A stretch of DNA of 47,520 nt from DATKRB01 sp036501425 (GTDB lineage Bacteria; Actinomycetota; Acidimicrobiia; Acidimicrobiales; RAAP-2), in assembly GCA_036501425.1 (NCBI GenBank), contig DASYAI010000003.1, positions 1 to 47,520 on the forward strand, read 5' to 3'. The position numbers and the translations under genes were made by a program. This document shows positions 7,970 to 15,557 of this stretch, one piece after another. Numbering within the stretch: the first letter of the stretch is position 1; every line of letters begins with the position of its first letter. The notes under the pieces were generated by a model that had not been told where the DNA came from, did not search any database, and saw nothing but the letters and a program-made list of their open reading frames with translations.

Positions 7970-9007
7970 GTGGATCCCTCCGGTGCCTTCCGTCCCAGCT
8001 ACGACCAGGTGCTGCCCGGGCCCGCCCCCGGGCCGGCGCCCGACCGGCGTCCGGGCTCCGTCCGGCGCACGAGCCACCTCGACGCCACCCGGGGCGAGGG
8101 ATCGGGCTTCATGGGGGTGGTCGCCATCGCCGGCGCCGCCCGGGACCTCCAGACCGGTCCGGACGGCTACCAGGTGCTGGGTGAGGCGTCGCTCGTCGTG
8201 GGCATTGGCCCCGACGGCCTGATCGACCGGGTGCACGCCACGCCCTCCGGCACCGGCGTGGAGGCGCTGGTCGGGCACCGGATCGGGTTCGGGTTCCGCT
8301 CGAGCGTCAAGGAGCTGCTCACCGAGCTGTCCGGCTCGCTGCTGGGCTTGCTGGTCGACGACCTGTCGGGCGCCCCGGCGCCCTCGGGATACGGGGCCAT
8401 CCGCGACCGGGTGCTGCTCGGCCTTCCCGACCCGCCGATGCCCCCCATGCCCGAGGGCGCCCGCCGGGGCGCGACCCAGACCGACGTCTGTGCCGGCTGG
8501 CGCGCAGGGGGGGTGCCCACCACCGCCCGCCAGACCGGGATGCCGATGCCCTTCGAGGCGGAGCCCCCGGTGGCACCCGACCTCACGGTGGGCGACCCGG
8601 TCGCCTGGCACGCCATGGGCCCGTTGGGCGGCGGTCAGAGCCGGCGCGTCCGGCGGATGGACCTCTGGCGCGAAGGGGAGGTGTTGGTGGTCGACGCGAT
8701 GTTCCGGGACAGCACCGTGGACCCGGACCTCACCCAGCGGGTCGTCCACGAGTACGCCTTGTCCGCTCAGCTCGACCCGGCCACCCTGTCGATCCTCGAC
8801 ATCGACGCCGAGCCGCGCTCGCTGCCCTTCCCCACCGACTGCCCGCTGGCGGCCGACAGCGCCCGCCTGATCCTGGGCCAGCCGGTGGCGGGCCTGCGCG
8901 AGAGCGTGCGCACCCTCAGCGCGGGGCCGGTGTCGTGCACCCACCTGAACGACGCCATGCGCTCGCTGGCCGACATGGCCACCTTGGCCGCCCATCTGGC
9001 GGCCTGA
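7970..9007 (+). CDS. DUF2889 domain-containing protein (copy 2)
   Basis: 345 residues from GTG 7970, no signal peptide. It is a clear paralogue of 223-1239: shared PGSVRRT, DVCAGWRAGG, WHAMGPLG, VVDAMFRDSTVD, HEYALSAQLDP, AEPRSLPFP and the C-terminal CTHLNDAM. It carries a slightly different middle (ATQTDVCAGW preceded by a PMPPMPEG segment). It is divergent from the GNAT gene and transcribed alone, unlike copy 1, which has an EthD-like partner. Function unknown. Confidence 0.75.
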   Translation: MDPSGAFRPSYDQVLPGPAPGPAPDRRPGSVRRTSHLDATRGEGSGFMGVVAIAGAARDLQTGPDGYQVLGEASLVVGIGPDGLIDRVHATPSGTGVEALVGHRIGFGFRSSVKELLTELSGSLLGLLVDDLSGAPAPSGYGAIRDRVLLGLPDPPMPPMPEGARRGATQTDVCAGWRAGGVPTTARQTGMPMPFEAEPPVAPDLTVGDPVAWHAMGPLGGGQSRRVRRMDLWREGEVLVVDAMFRDSTVDPDLTQRVVHEYALSAQLDPATLSILDIDAEPRSLPFPTDCPLAADSARLILGQPVAGLRESVRTLSAGPVSCTHLNDAMRSLADMATLAAHLAA

Positions 9008-9065
9008 CCCGCGCCTCTGGCTCGCTGCTCTGCGGCGCGCCCTAGGGCGCCGGCGGCTCGGCCCG

Positions 9066-9674
9066 CTAGCCCGCCGGCGGCTCGGCGCGCCAGGCCGGGG
9101 GGTTGCCCCACCGGTTGGCGAAGGTCACCTCGTGGGCGCCCTGGCGCGGCGCGACGCCCCAGCGACCCTTGGGGTAGCCCATCGGGACGCTGGCCACCAG
9201 GGACACGCCGGCGTCGGCGGGCACGCCGAGGATCTGGTCGACCTCGCCCTGGGATCGGGTGAGCAGCGTGGTGAAGACCGAGCCGACGCCCTGGGCCCGG
9301 GCGGCGAGGCACATGCTCCACAGGGCCGGGACCACCGTCGTGGCGCTCATCCCCGGCGGCCCGTAGCCGAACACGACGAGGGGCAGCTCGTCGAAGTGGT
9401 CGTGGAGGTACTGGGAGGACGCCGCCTGCACCGGCGACGAGTAGAGGTTGGGCATCTCGGCCAGCAACGCGTCTCGGGCGCCCCGCCAGACCTGGCCCAG
9501 CCGGCCCATGACCTCGCGATCGTCCACCGCGACGAAGCGCCAGCTCTGCGTGGCCCCGGGGGAGGGGGCCCGCACGCCGGCGTCGAGGATCCGGGCCACC
9601 ACGTCGCTCGGGATGGGGTCGGGCTTGAGGCGGCGCATCGCCCGGGTGGTGTAGAGGGCTTCGAGGGTGTCCAT
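9066..9674 (-). CDS. Nitroreductase family protein
   Basis: 202 residues, the normal length for this FMN-dependent NAD(P)H oxidoreductase family. The FMN phosphate-binding start is seen as YTTRAMRRLKPDPI, followed by APSPGATQSWRFVAV. The C-terminal half has GVGSVFTTLLTR and VPMGYPKGRWG, a common 'GYP' loop. Substrate not predictable. ATG 9674 is the natural start. The end of the gene carries a copy of a 14-bp sequence repeated 24 bp downstream (see findings). Confidence 0.75.
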   Translation of the reverse strand: MDTLEALYTTRAMRRLKPDPIPSDVVARILDAGVRAPSPGATQSWRFVAVDDREVMGRLGQVWRGARDALLAEMPNLYSSPVQAASSQYLHDHFDELPLVVFGYGPPGMSATTVVPALWSMCLAARAQGVGSVFTTLLTRSQGEVDQILGVPADAGVSLVASVPMGYPKGRWGVAPRQGAHEVTFANRWGNPPAWRAEPPAG

Positions 9675-9793
9675 GGAACCGCAGCGTAGGTCCCCCGACG
9701 CCGGCCGGGCACCCCTGCGATAACGTCGCATCGGGCGCTCGAGCGGAGCGCGCCGGTACGAACCGGTACCAGCCGGTCGAGAGGGGAGGGGCC

Positions 9794-10891
9794 ATGGCCG
9801 ATCACGGCATGTCCAAGGGAGCAACGGTCCTCGAGTCGGTGGGGCCGATCGCCTTCGGCCCGGACGACGTCCTGTTCGTCGCCGACAACCGGCGCGCCGT
9901 GGTGGTGGCGATCGACGTCGCCGACCCGGCGCCGCCCTCAGACGCCGCGCCCTTCGACCTGAGCAACCTGAGCGCGAAGCTGGCGGCCTTCCTCGGTTGC
10001 GCGCCCGAGGACGTCGCGGTGCGCGACCTGGCGGTGCACCCCCGGACCCACAACGTCTACCTGGCCGTCCAGCGCGGCCGGGGCGACGCCGGGTCGCCGG
10101 TGATCGTTCGGGTGGACCACCTCGACGCCGCCCTCAGCGAGGTCGCGCTCGACGACGTGGCCTTCAGCGAGGTCGCGCTGGACGACGCGCCCGGGCTCGA
10201 CGACGAGCGGGTCGACATCCAGCTGCCGACCGGCGACGAGGGCGAGGCGATGGAGTTCGGCGGGCGGACGTTCCGGATCCTGCGGGCGCCCATCCGCACC
10301 TCCACGGTGACCGACCTGGCGTTCGTCGACGGCCAGCTGCTGGTCGCCGGCCTCTCGAACCACGAGTTCTCGTCGACGCTGCGCCGCATCCCGTTCCCCT
10401 TCGCCGGCGAGGTCGGCGGGACCAGTCTCGAGATCTTCCACGTCTCGCACGGCAAGTGGGAGACCGCGGCCCCCATCCGGACGTTCGTGCCCTACGAGGG
10501 GGGACGGAGCATCCTGGCCAGCTACACCTGCACGCCGCTGGTGCACTTCCCCCTGCAGGACCTGGCCCCCGGGACCCACGCCAAGGGGCGCACCGTGGCC
10601 GAGCTGGGGGCGGGCAACCAGCCGCTGGACATGGTCTCCTACGTGGAGGACGGGGAGGAGCACCTGCTCGTCTGCCACAGCCGCCACCCGCTCATGAAGA
10701 TCGCCTGCCGGGACATCGACCGCCAGTCGGCCCTGACCGAGCCTCAGGAGCCGGTGGGCGTGCCCTGGGAGCGGGCGGACCTGACGGGCATCGTCCGCCT
10801 GGACAACTGGGGCGACGACCAGGTGCTGGCCCTGCAGAACGACGCCGGAGGGACGCAGCACCTGCGTTCGCTCAAGCCGGCTTCCCTCTAG
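9794..10891 (+). CDS. Unknown protein with beta-propeller-like features
   Basis: 365 residues, no signal peptide or membrane segment. Strands such as GPIAFGPDDVLFVADNRR, VRDLAVHPRTHNVYLAV and VTDLAFVDGQLLVAGLS have the spacing of propeller blades, though no named family was recognised. A short internal duplication SEVALDD..SEVALDD (near residues 115-131) is visible. It has a strong Shine-Dalgarno tract (GAGAGGGGAGG) before ATG 9794. The next gene begins 3 bp after its stop, so the two are almost certainly one operon and probably act together. Confidence 0.5.
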   Translation: MADHGMSKGATVLESVGPIAFGPDDVLFVADNRRAVVVAIDVADPAPPSDAAPFDLSNLSAKLAAFLGCAPEDVAVRDLAVHPRTHNVYLAVQRGRGDAGSPVIVRVDHLDAALSEVALDDVAFSEVALDDAPGLDDERVDIQLPTGDEGEAMEFGGRTFRILRAPIRTSTVTDLAFVDGQLLVAGLSNHEFSSTLRRIPFPFAGEVGGTSLEIFHVSHGKWETAAPIRTFVPYEGGRSILASYTCTPLVHFPLQDLAPGTHAKGRTVAELGAGNQPLDMVSYVEDGEEHLLVCHSRHPLMKIACRDIDRQSALTEPQEPVGVPWERADLTGIVRLDNWGDDQVLALQNDAGGTQHLRSLKPASL

Positions 10892-10894
10892 CGC

Positions 10895-11947
10895 GTGCAG
10901 GCGGAGTGGGCGGCGCGCGAGGGCGCCCTCTGCCTGCGCCTGACCGACGTCGAGACGCTCGACGCCCGCTCGGTGCGGGTGGTGCCGACCGGGGCACTGG
11001 CTGCCGAGTCGGGGTCCGTGCTGCCGTCGATGGCCGGGACGGTGGTCACCGACGCCGGCGGGTTGTGGTTCGTGCCCCGGTTCCCTTTCCTCGGCTCGAC
11101 CTCCTACACCGTGCTGGTGGGGGCGCCCGGCGCGGCTGACCAGCGCCGGTGCACGCTCGAGCTGCCGTCGCCGGGCGGTGCGCCGACGACCACCGTGCGT
11201 GAGGTGTACCCGACGTCGTCGTCGCTCCCGTTCAACCACCTCCGCTTCTACGTCGAGTTCTCGGCCCCGATGGCCGAGGGGTCGGCGGCCCGCCACCTCC
11301 GGATCCTCGACGACGGTACGGGGGAGCCCCTCGACGACGCGCTCTTGTCGATGGACCCCGAGCTGTGGGACCGCGACCGGCGCTGCCTGACCGTCCTGCT
11401 CGACCCGGCGCGGATCAAGCGGGGCCTGGTGCCCCACCGCGAGGCGGGCTATCCCTTGGCGGCCGGCCGGGCGATCCGGCTGGAGATCGACGGCGCCTTC
11501 CCCGACGCGGCCGGTCGACCGCTCCGGGCCGGCTTCGCCCGGCGCTACGCGGTGGGCGAGGCGGAGCGGCGCCGGGTGGTGCCGGCGAGCTGGCGGCTCG
11601 TGGCACCTCGGGTGGCGACTCGCGACCCGCTCGTGGTCGAGCTGGACCGGCCGCTCGACCACGCGCTGGCCCAGGCCTGCCTGTGCGTGCGGGGCGGGTC
11701 GGCGGCGCTCGACGGCACGGCGGCGCTGGACGAGGAGCAGCTGGTCTGGGCGTTCGCTCCCCGCCGACCCTGGTCACCGGGGCGTCACGAGCTGGTGGTG
11801 TCGTCGCGGCTCGAGGACCTGGCTGGGAACTCGGTGGCGCGGGTCTTCGACCGGGACCTGTCCCGTCGGGCCGACGACCCGCGGGCCGAGGCCGAGGTGG
11901 TGCTGTTCTTCGAGCCGGCGGAGCCGGCCGCTCAGCCCACGCCCTGA
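10895..11947 (+). CDS. Unknown protein with bacterial Ig-like (SbsA/Big_5-type) domains
   Basis: 350 residues from GTG 10895, 3 bp after the upstream stop and without its own ribosome binding site, so translation is probably coupled. Repeated segments of the type VREVYPTSSSLPFNHLRFYV (about 102-121), FSAPMAEGSAARHLRI and later PLVVELDRPLDHALAQ, GRHELVVSSRLEDLAGN have the look of Ig-like 'SbsA' domains, which usually occur in extracellular proteins. Here there is no signal peptide. The gene converges on the diguanylate cyclase, overlapping its 3' end by 16 bp. Function unknown. Confidence 0.45.
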   Translation: MQAEWAAREGALCLRLTDVETLDARSVRVVPTGALAAESGSVLPSMAGTVVTDAGGLWFVPRFPFLGSTSYTVLVGAPGAADQRRCTLELPSPGGAPTTTVREVYPTSSSLPFNHLRFYVEFSAPMAEGSAARHLRILDDGTGEPLDDALLSMDPELWDRDRRCLTVLLDPARIKRGLVPHREAGYPLAAGRAIRLEIDGAFPDAAGRPLRAGFARRYAVGEAERRRVVPASWRLVAPRVATRDPLVVELDRPLDHALAQACLCVRGGSAALDGTAALDEEQLVWAFAPRRPWSPGRHELVVSSRLEDLAGNSVARVFDRDLSRRADDPRAEAEVVLFFEPAEPAAQPTP

Positions 11948-13359
11948 GGGACCGCCGACTCGTCGGCCCGCTCGTCCGGGCGGTCGGTGAGTACGCGGTC
12001 CCCGGCCCGGGTGCCGGAACCACCGCTTCCGGCGAGGTCGGCCGTGTCCCACTCGCCGTGGAGGACCGCCCGGTCGCGCCCCTCGCGCTTGGCCCGGAAC
12101 AGTGCGGCGTCCGCCTTGGCCAGCAGGTCGGGGAACTCGTCGTCGGCGGCGGCTCCGACCACCCCGAAGCTGGCGGTGAACCGGGGTGCGCCGGCAGTGG
12201 CGATGGCCGCGCCGAGCCGGGTGCGCACCCCCTCGAGGGCCTGCATCGCCTGGTCGGCGTCGCAGTGGGGAAGGATGACCACGAACTCCTCCCCGCCGAA
12301 GCGGCAGACGACGTCCTGGTGGCGCAGGGCCCCCCGGAGGGTCTGGGCGAAGAGGCGCAGCGCCCGGTCGCCGGTGTCGTGGCCGTAGACGTCGTTGAGC
12401 TCCTTGAAGTGGTCGAGGTCGCCCATGGCCACGGCGTAGGTCGCACCCGACTCGCGGACCTTGCGCATCTCGCTCTCGAGTGCCCGCCGGTTGAGGAGCC
12501 CGGTCAGGCTGTCGGTGGCCGCCTGCAGCTGTGTCTCGGCCATCATCCGCAGGAGCCCGATCCGCGCCCCGGCCAGGTTGGCCAGGGTGCCCAGCTCGGC
12601 GACCCGATCCTCGGGGATGGCCGCGTCCACCTCGCCCGTGGCGTGGATGACCCCCACCGTGCGCCCCATGATCGACACGGGGACGCAGACGGCGGAACAC
12701 GGACCGGCCCCGCGGCCGCGCAGCTTGGGGCACGCGTCGAGGTCGTCGCTGTCGCGGTAGCGCTGGGTCTGGGCCCGCCGGGCGGCCGGGCAGCGGTCGG
12801 GGGAGTCGACCGTGCAGCGGGGCGGTTCCCCGGTCGGCGACGAGTAGGCCAGACGGGTGATGTGGGCGTGGCTGTTGTCGGCCAGCAGGAGCTCGACCGG
12901 CGAGGCAGGGACGGTCAGCGCCAGCGCCCGCTCGATGACCTCGACGACCTCGGGCTCCCCTTCGGCCATCTCGAGCGCGCCGCCCAGGCGCGCCTCGAAC
13001 TCCTGCCGGCGTACCTGGGCGCCGCTGCGGGCGAGCTCGGTGCGGGCGGCGTCGGTGGCCTGATGGAGCTCGCTGGCCAGCCGCTGCATGAGCTCGTCGG
13101 TCCGGCCCAGCTTGCGGCGGCGCTGGTGCACCAGCACCAGCATGAGGGGCGCCAGGACCACCGCGATGAACGCGCAGGCCACGGGGACCCGGGCCCATCC
13201 CCCGACGGCCAGCTGGGCGAGCGCCACCGCCGGCGCACTGATCAGCGGGATGGCCACCAATCCGAACAGGCCGGTCCGCAGCGTGCTGCGCATCGTGGTG
13301 GCCCGCGACTGGTTCCAGGCGGCCTCGGTCAGCTGGAGATCCCCTCGTTCCGTCATCAT
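11932..13359 (-). CDS. Membrane-anchored GAF-GGDEF diguanylate cyclase
   Basis: 475 residues. Two hydrophobic segments near residues 30-80 anchor it in the membrane. A GAF-like sensor follows (ending PCSAVCVPVSIMGRTVGVIH), with several cysteines that could bind metal or respond to redox. The C-terminal GGDEF domain starts ATDSLTGLLNRRALE and has the active site GGEEF. An inhibitory-site RxxD (RHQD) lies exactly five residues before GGEEF. From family knowledge it should make cyclic di-GMP and be subject to product inhibition. A c-di-GMP riboswitch occurs elsewhere in this window at 30716-30800. Confidence 0.9.
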   Translation of the reverse strand: MMTERGDLQLTEAAWNQSRATTMRSTLRTGLFGLVAIPLISAPAVALAQLAVGGWARVPVACAFIAVVLAPLMLVLVHQRRRKLGRTDELMQRLASELHQATDAARTELARSGAQVRRQEFEARLGGALEMAEGEPEVVEVIERALALTVPASPVELLLADNSHAHITRLAYSSPTGEPPRCTVDSPDRCPAARRAQTQRYRDSDDLDACPKLRGRGAGPCSAVCVPVSIMGRTVGVIHATGEVDAAIPEDRVAELGTLANLAGARIGLLRMMAETQLQAATDSLTGLLNRRALESEMRKVRESGATYAVAMGDLDHFKELNDVYGHDTGDRALRLFAQTLRGALRHQDVVCRFGGEEFVVILPHCDADQAMQALEGVRTRLGAAIATAGAPRFTASFGVVGAAADDEFPDLLAKADAALFRAKREGRDRAVLHGEWDTADLAGSGGSGTRAGDRVLTDRPDERADESAVPQGVG

Positions 13360-13529
13360 CTGGTGGTCCTCGCCGTCGTGCCCGACCCCCGGGCGGCCCT
13401 GCCGGGAGCCCCGGGACCCGCCCCGGTCGGCATCAACGGTACGAGAGGACCGGTCCGGGGGCAGTTGCCGTCGGGTTGCGGGCGGGTGGAGGCTCGCGGG
13501 ACCCCCGACCGCCCCCTAGCATGGCCGGG

Positions 13530-14048
13530 ATGCCGATCTATGCCCTGGGCGACCGGCTGCCGGTCATCGACGAGGAGGCCTTCGTCCACCCCGACGCCAC
13601 GATCATCGGCGACGTGCGGCTGGGACCCGAGTCCTCGGTGTGGCCCGGCGCGGTGCTCCGGGGCGACTACGGGACGATCGTGGTCGGGGCCCGGACGTCG
13701 GTGCAGGACGGGAGCGTGATCCACGCCACGGCGGAGCTGGACACGGTGATCGGTGCCGGATGCGTGGTCGGGCACCTGGTGCACCTCGAGGGATGCCGGA
13801 TCGAGGACTCGTGCCTAATCGGCTCCAACAGCGTGATCCTGCACCGGGCGGTGGTGGGGACCGGGGCGACGGTGGGGGCGAGCGCCGTGGTGACCAACGG
13901 CACCCAGGTCCCGCCGGGCGCCCTGGCCCTCGGCGTGCCGGCGGTGATCAAGCCCGGGGCGTCCTCCCCCGAGAGCATCGCCGCCGGGGCGGCCCACTAC
14001 GTCGCGAACGGGCGGCGGTTCCGAGCCGAGCTGCGCCGTATCGGCTGA
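13530..14048 (+). CDS. Gamma carbonic anhydrase-like left-handed beta-helix protein
   Basis: 172 residues from ATG 13530 (an in-frame ATG at 13521 is possible). The opening MPIYALGDRLPVIDEEAFVHPDA and repeated hexapeptides (IIGDVRLG, VWPGAVLRGDYG, VIGAGCVVGH) place it in the YrdA/CaiE gamma-CA family. Two zinc ligands fit (His65 in VIHAT, His82 in GHLVH). The third, normally His in 'LHGC', is Glu87 (LEGC), with a His at 85 instead. It may be a non-carbonic-anhydrase member or bind metal differently. It is divergent from the cyclase. Confidence 0.75.
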   Translation: MPIYALGDRLPVIDEEAFVHPDATIIGDVRLGPESSVWPGAVLRGDYGTIVVGARTSVQDGSVIHATAELDTVIGAGCVVGHLVHLEGCRIEDSCLIGSNSVILHRAVVGTGATVGASAVVTNGTQVPPGALALGVPAVIKPGASSPESIAAGAAHYVANGRRFRAELRRIG

Positions 14049-14107
14049 GCCGGCGGCAGCACCGTCCCGCCCCGACAGCGGACGGGCACCCTGCCTACTA
14101 TGCGGCG

Positions 14108-15010
14108 GTGCCAGATCCCGATGTCCAGGCGCGCCCGGCCCGACGGACGTGGCGCTGGGCGCGCCAGCGATGGATCCGGCTGAGCGCGGCGGTGGTGATC
14201 CTGGCCCTAGGGGCGAGCGGGTGCGCGGTGTTCGCCGGCCGCACCCGGGTGGTGACCAGCCGGCTCTCGTCGCTCGTCATCGCCCATCCCGGGGTCTCGG
14301 GCCTGGTGGCCAAGCCCAAGCAATCCTCGGTCGTGCCCACCCATTCGATGCCCTACAAGGCGGTCAAGCAGGCGGGTGCGGCCGACCCGGACCGCACCGG
14401 CGCCATCGGTCGGGTGTGGGAGGGACCTGCGTCCACCCACAACGCGGCCACGTTGCTGATCAGCCTGCTCCCCGATCGGGCCAGCGCGGCCGAGGCCCTG
14501 GCCCAGGTGAAGAGCAAGAGCCTGGGCGCCTCGGCCTACAAGGCCCAGCAGTTCGTCCTGAGTGGGCATTTCGAGGTGCCGGGGGTGCCCGGGTCGGCCG
14601 GGTCGGCCTACCAGGTGGCCGCTTCGGCGACCTCGGTCGCCGGGTCCGGCTACGCGGTGGTCTTCGAGGTGGGCCGGGTGGTGGTCAGCGAGCTGGTGGA
14701 GGGGGGCACCGGCGGCCTCGGCCAGTCCGACGCCCGGTCCATCGCCCGGTCCGAATGGTCGCTGCTCGAGCGGGTGGAGCCGGGGTTCAGCCTGAGCGAG
14801 ACGACGTGGTCGCTGGCGGAACTGGGGGCGATCGGGGGTGGGGCGGTCGCCCTGGCGGCCCTGGTCTACGTGACGCCCGTCGCGGTCCGCCGGCAGCGGC
14901 TCCGGGCGGCGCTGCGGGCAGAGGAGCGGAGCCGCTACCAGTACCGGGCCCGGGGTCGCAAGACGGTGCGCCGGCACCGGGCGCCCGCCTGGGCGCGGCC
15001 GCGCCGCTGA
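14108..15010 (+). CDS. Unknown membrane protein (signal anchor plus C-terminal TM)
   Basis: 300 residues from GTG 14108. A basic N-terminus and one hydrophobic segment ending LALGASGC suggest a signal anchor or an imperfect lipobox (Ala at -3 is unusual). The central ~200 residues are extracytoplasmic and of no recognised family. A second hydrophobic segment (GGGAVALAALVYVTPVAV) is followed by a very basic tail rich in Arg. An out-of-frame ATG at 14100 is not used. The stop codon lies in the first unit of a tandem repeat. Confidence 0.5.
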   Translation: MPDPDVQARPARRTWRWARQRWIRLSAAVVILALGASGCAVFAGRTRVVTSRLSSLVIAHPGVSGLVAKPKQSSVVPTHSMPYKAVKQAGAADPDRTGAIGRVWEGPASTHNAATLLISLLPDRASAAEALAQVKSKSLGASAYKAQQFVLSGHFEVPGVPGSAGSAYQVAASATSVAGSGYAVVFEVGRVVVSELVEGGTGGLGQSDARSIARSEWSLLERVEPGFSLSETTWSLAELGAIGGGAVALAALVYVTPVAVRRQRLRAALRAEERSRYQYRARGRKTVRRHRAPAWARPRR

Positions 15011-15086
15011 ACCGCCGTGGCCGGCGCCGCTGAACCGCCCGCCGCCGGCGCCGCTGAACCGCCGTGGCCGGCGCCGCTGAACCGCC
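15003..15086. repeat. Four-copy ~23-bp tandem repeat containing the gene's stop codon
   Basis: The core GCCGCTGAACCGCC occurs at 15003, 15026, 15050 and 15073, with spacings of 23, 24 and 23 bp. The intervening bases are also conserved (GTGGCCGGC or GCCGCCGGC). The TGA of the membrane protein gene (15008-15010) sits in the first core, so the array looks like repeated copying of the gene's 3' end. Confidence 0.85.
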
Positions 15087-15126
15087 CGGAGCCGCCGCCG
15101 CCGGCCTCGCCCGGGGGCCGGTCCCT

Positions 15127-15204
15127 GGGGACCCGTTGGGGACCGTGGGGCGGGTGTTGGGGATGGCGGCGGTTGCCCTGGGGATGGGGCAGGGTTTTGT
15201 GGGG
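15127..15204 (+). other. G-rich tract with quadruplex potential
   Basis: About eight runs of three or four G (starting at 15127, 15138, 15147, 15152, 15159, 15180, 15186, 15192 and 15201) separated by short loops fall within 78 bases on the plus strand. This satisfies the usual G-quadruplex pattern. It lies after the tandem repeat and before the structured segment. Confidence 0.5.
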
Positions 15205-15260
15205 AGAAGGTCTGGAAATCGGCTGACCGTATTGACCCCTCCGGGCATCGGGCGCATCCT

Positions 15261-15540
15261 GGTCTCGGAACGGGAAACGGACCGCCGTAGCACTGAGGTC
15301 AGGCCGCAAGGCAGGGCCGAGGTATGGACCGAAGGGCCGCCGATCGGCAGGCTTAGAGGAACGGCAGCAGGGCCGCAAGGCCCTGGTGACGCGGCGGGAA
15401 GGGACCCGGGCAGGCGACTCGTGCAACGGGTCGGTGACTTCCCTGGAGTCGCCGGCCCGGGCTCCGGGTTGGGGTTGTCCGACACGGCCCCGACCGCAGG
15501 TGGCAGCGGGAAGCCGCGAGCGTCACCCCGAGGAGCAGGA
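15261..15540 (+). ncRNA. Candidate structured non-coding RNA in a convergent gap
   Basis: No gene is credible in 15011-15557, but 15261-15540 is rich in strong hairpins on the plus strand. These are GCC-GCAA-GGC (15303-15312), CAGGGCC-GCAA-GGCCCTG (15368-15385), a 7+8 bp stem 15405-15420 / 15446-15461 with one A-G mismatch, GGTTGGGG/CCCCGACC (15467-15495) and GCGG-GAAG-CCGC (15506-15517). TTGACC (15232) and CATCCT (15255) with a 17-bp spacer form a plausible promoter just upstream. Two GNRA tetraloops favour a real RNA fold. It matches no class I can identify, and high GC alone produces many stems. Confidence 0.35.
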
Positions 15541-15557
15541 CGGCTTCGGCCGCCCGG

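Noticed and set aside
7811..8995. Long minus-strand extension of the GNAT frame across the DUF2889 gene
   Set aside because: It is antisense of a gene with a clear paralogue, and the family-typical GNAT start is at 7810. High GC gives many such long empty frames.
10133..10190. SEVALDD duplication as a regulatory repeat
   Set aside because: It is an in-frame 10-residue coding duplication within the propeller-like protein, with no sign of a separate DNA function.
15003..15086. CRISPR-like array
   Set aside because: The whole 23-24 bp unit is repeated with no unique spacers and no cas genes; it is a simple tandem repeat.
15293..15325. GGTCAGGCC-GCAA-GGC resembles helix 8 of SRP (4.5S) RNA
   Set aside because: The conserved GGAA loop with the 3' AGCAG side of the symmetric loop is absent, and the flanking sequence does not form the long SRP hairpin.
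15261..15540. RNase P RNA or tmRNA
   Set aside because: The universal GAGGAAAGTCC and ACAGAACCCGGCTTA blocks of RNase P are missing, as is the tRNA-like end of tmRNA.
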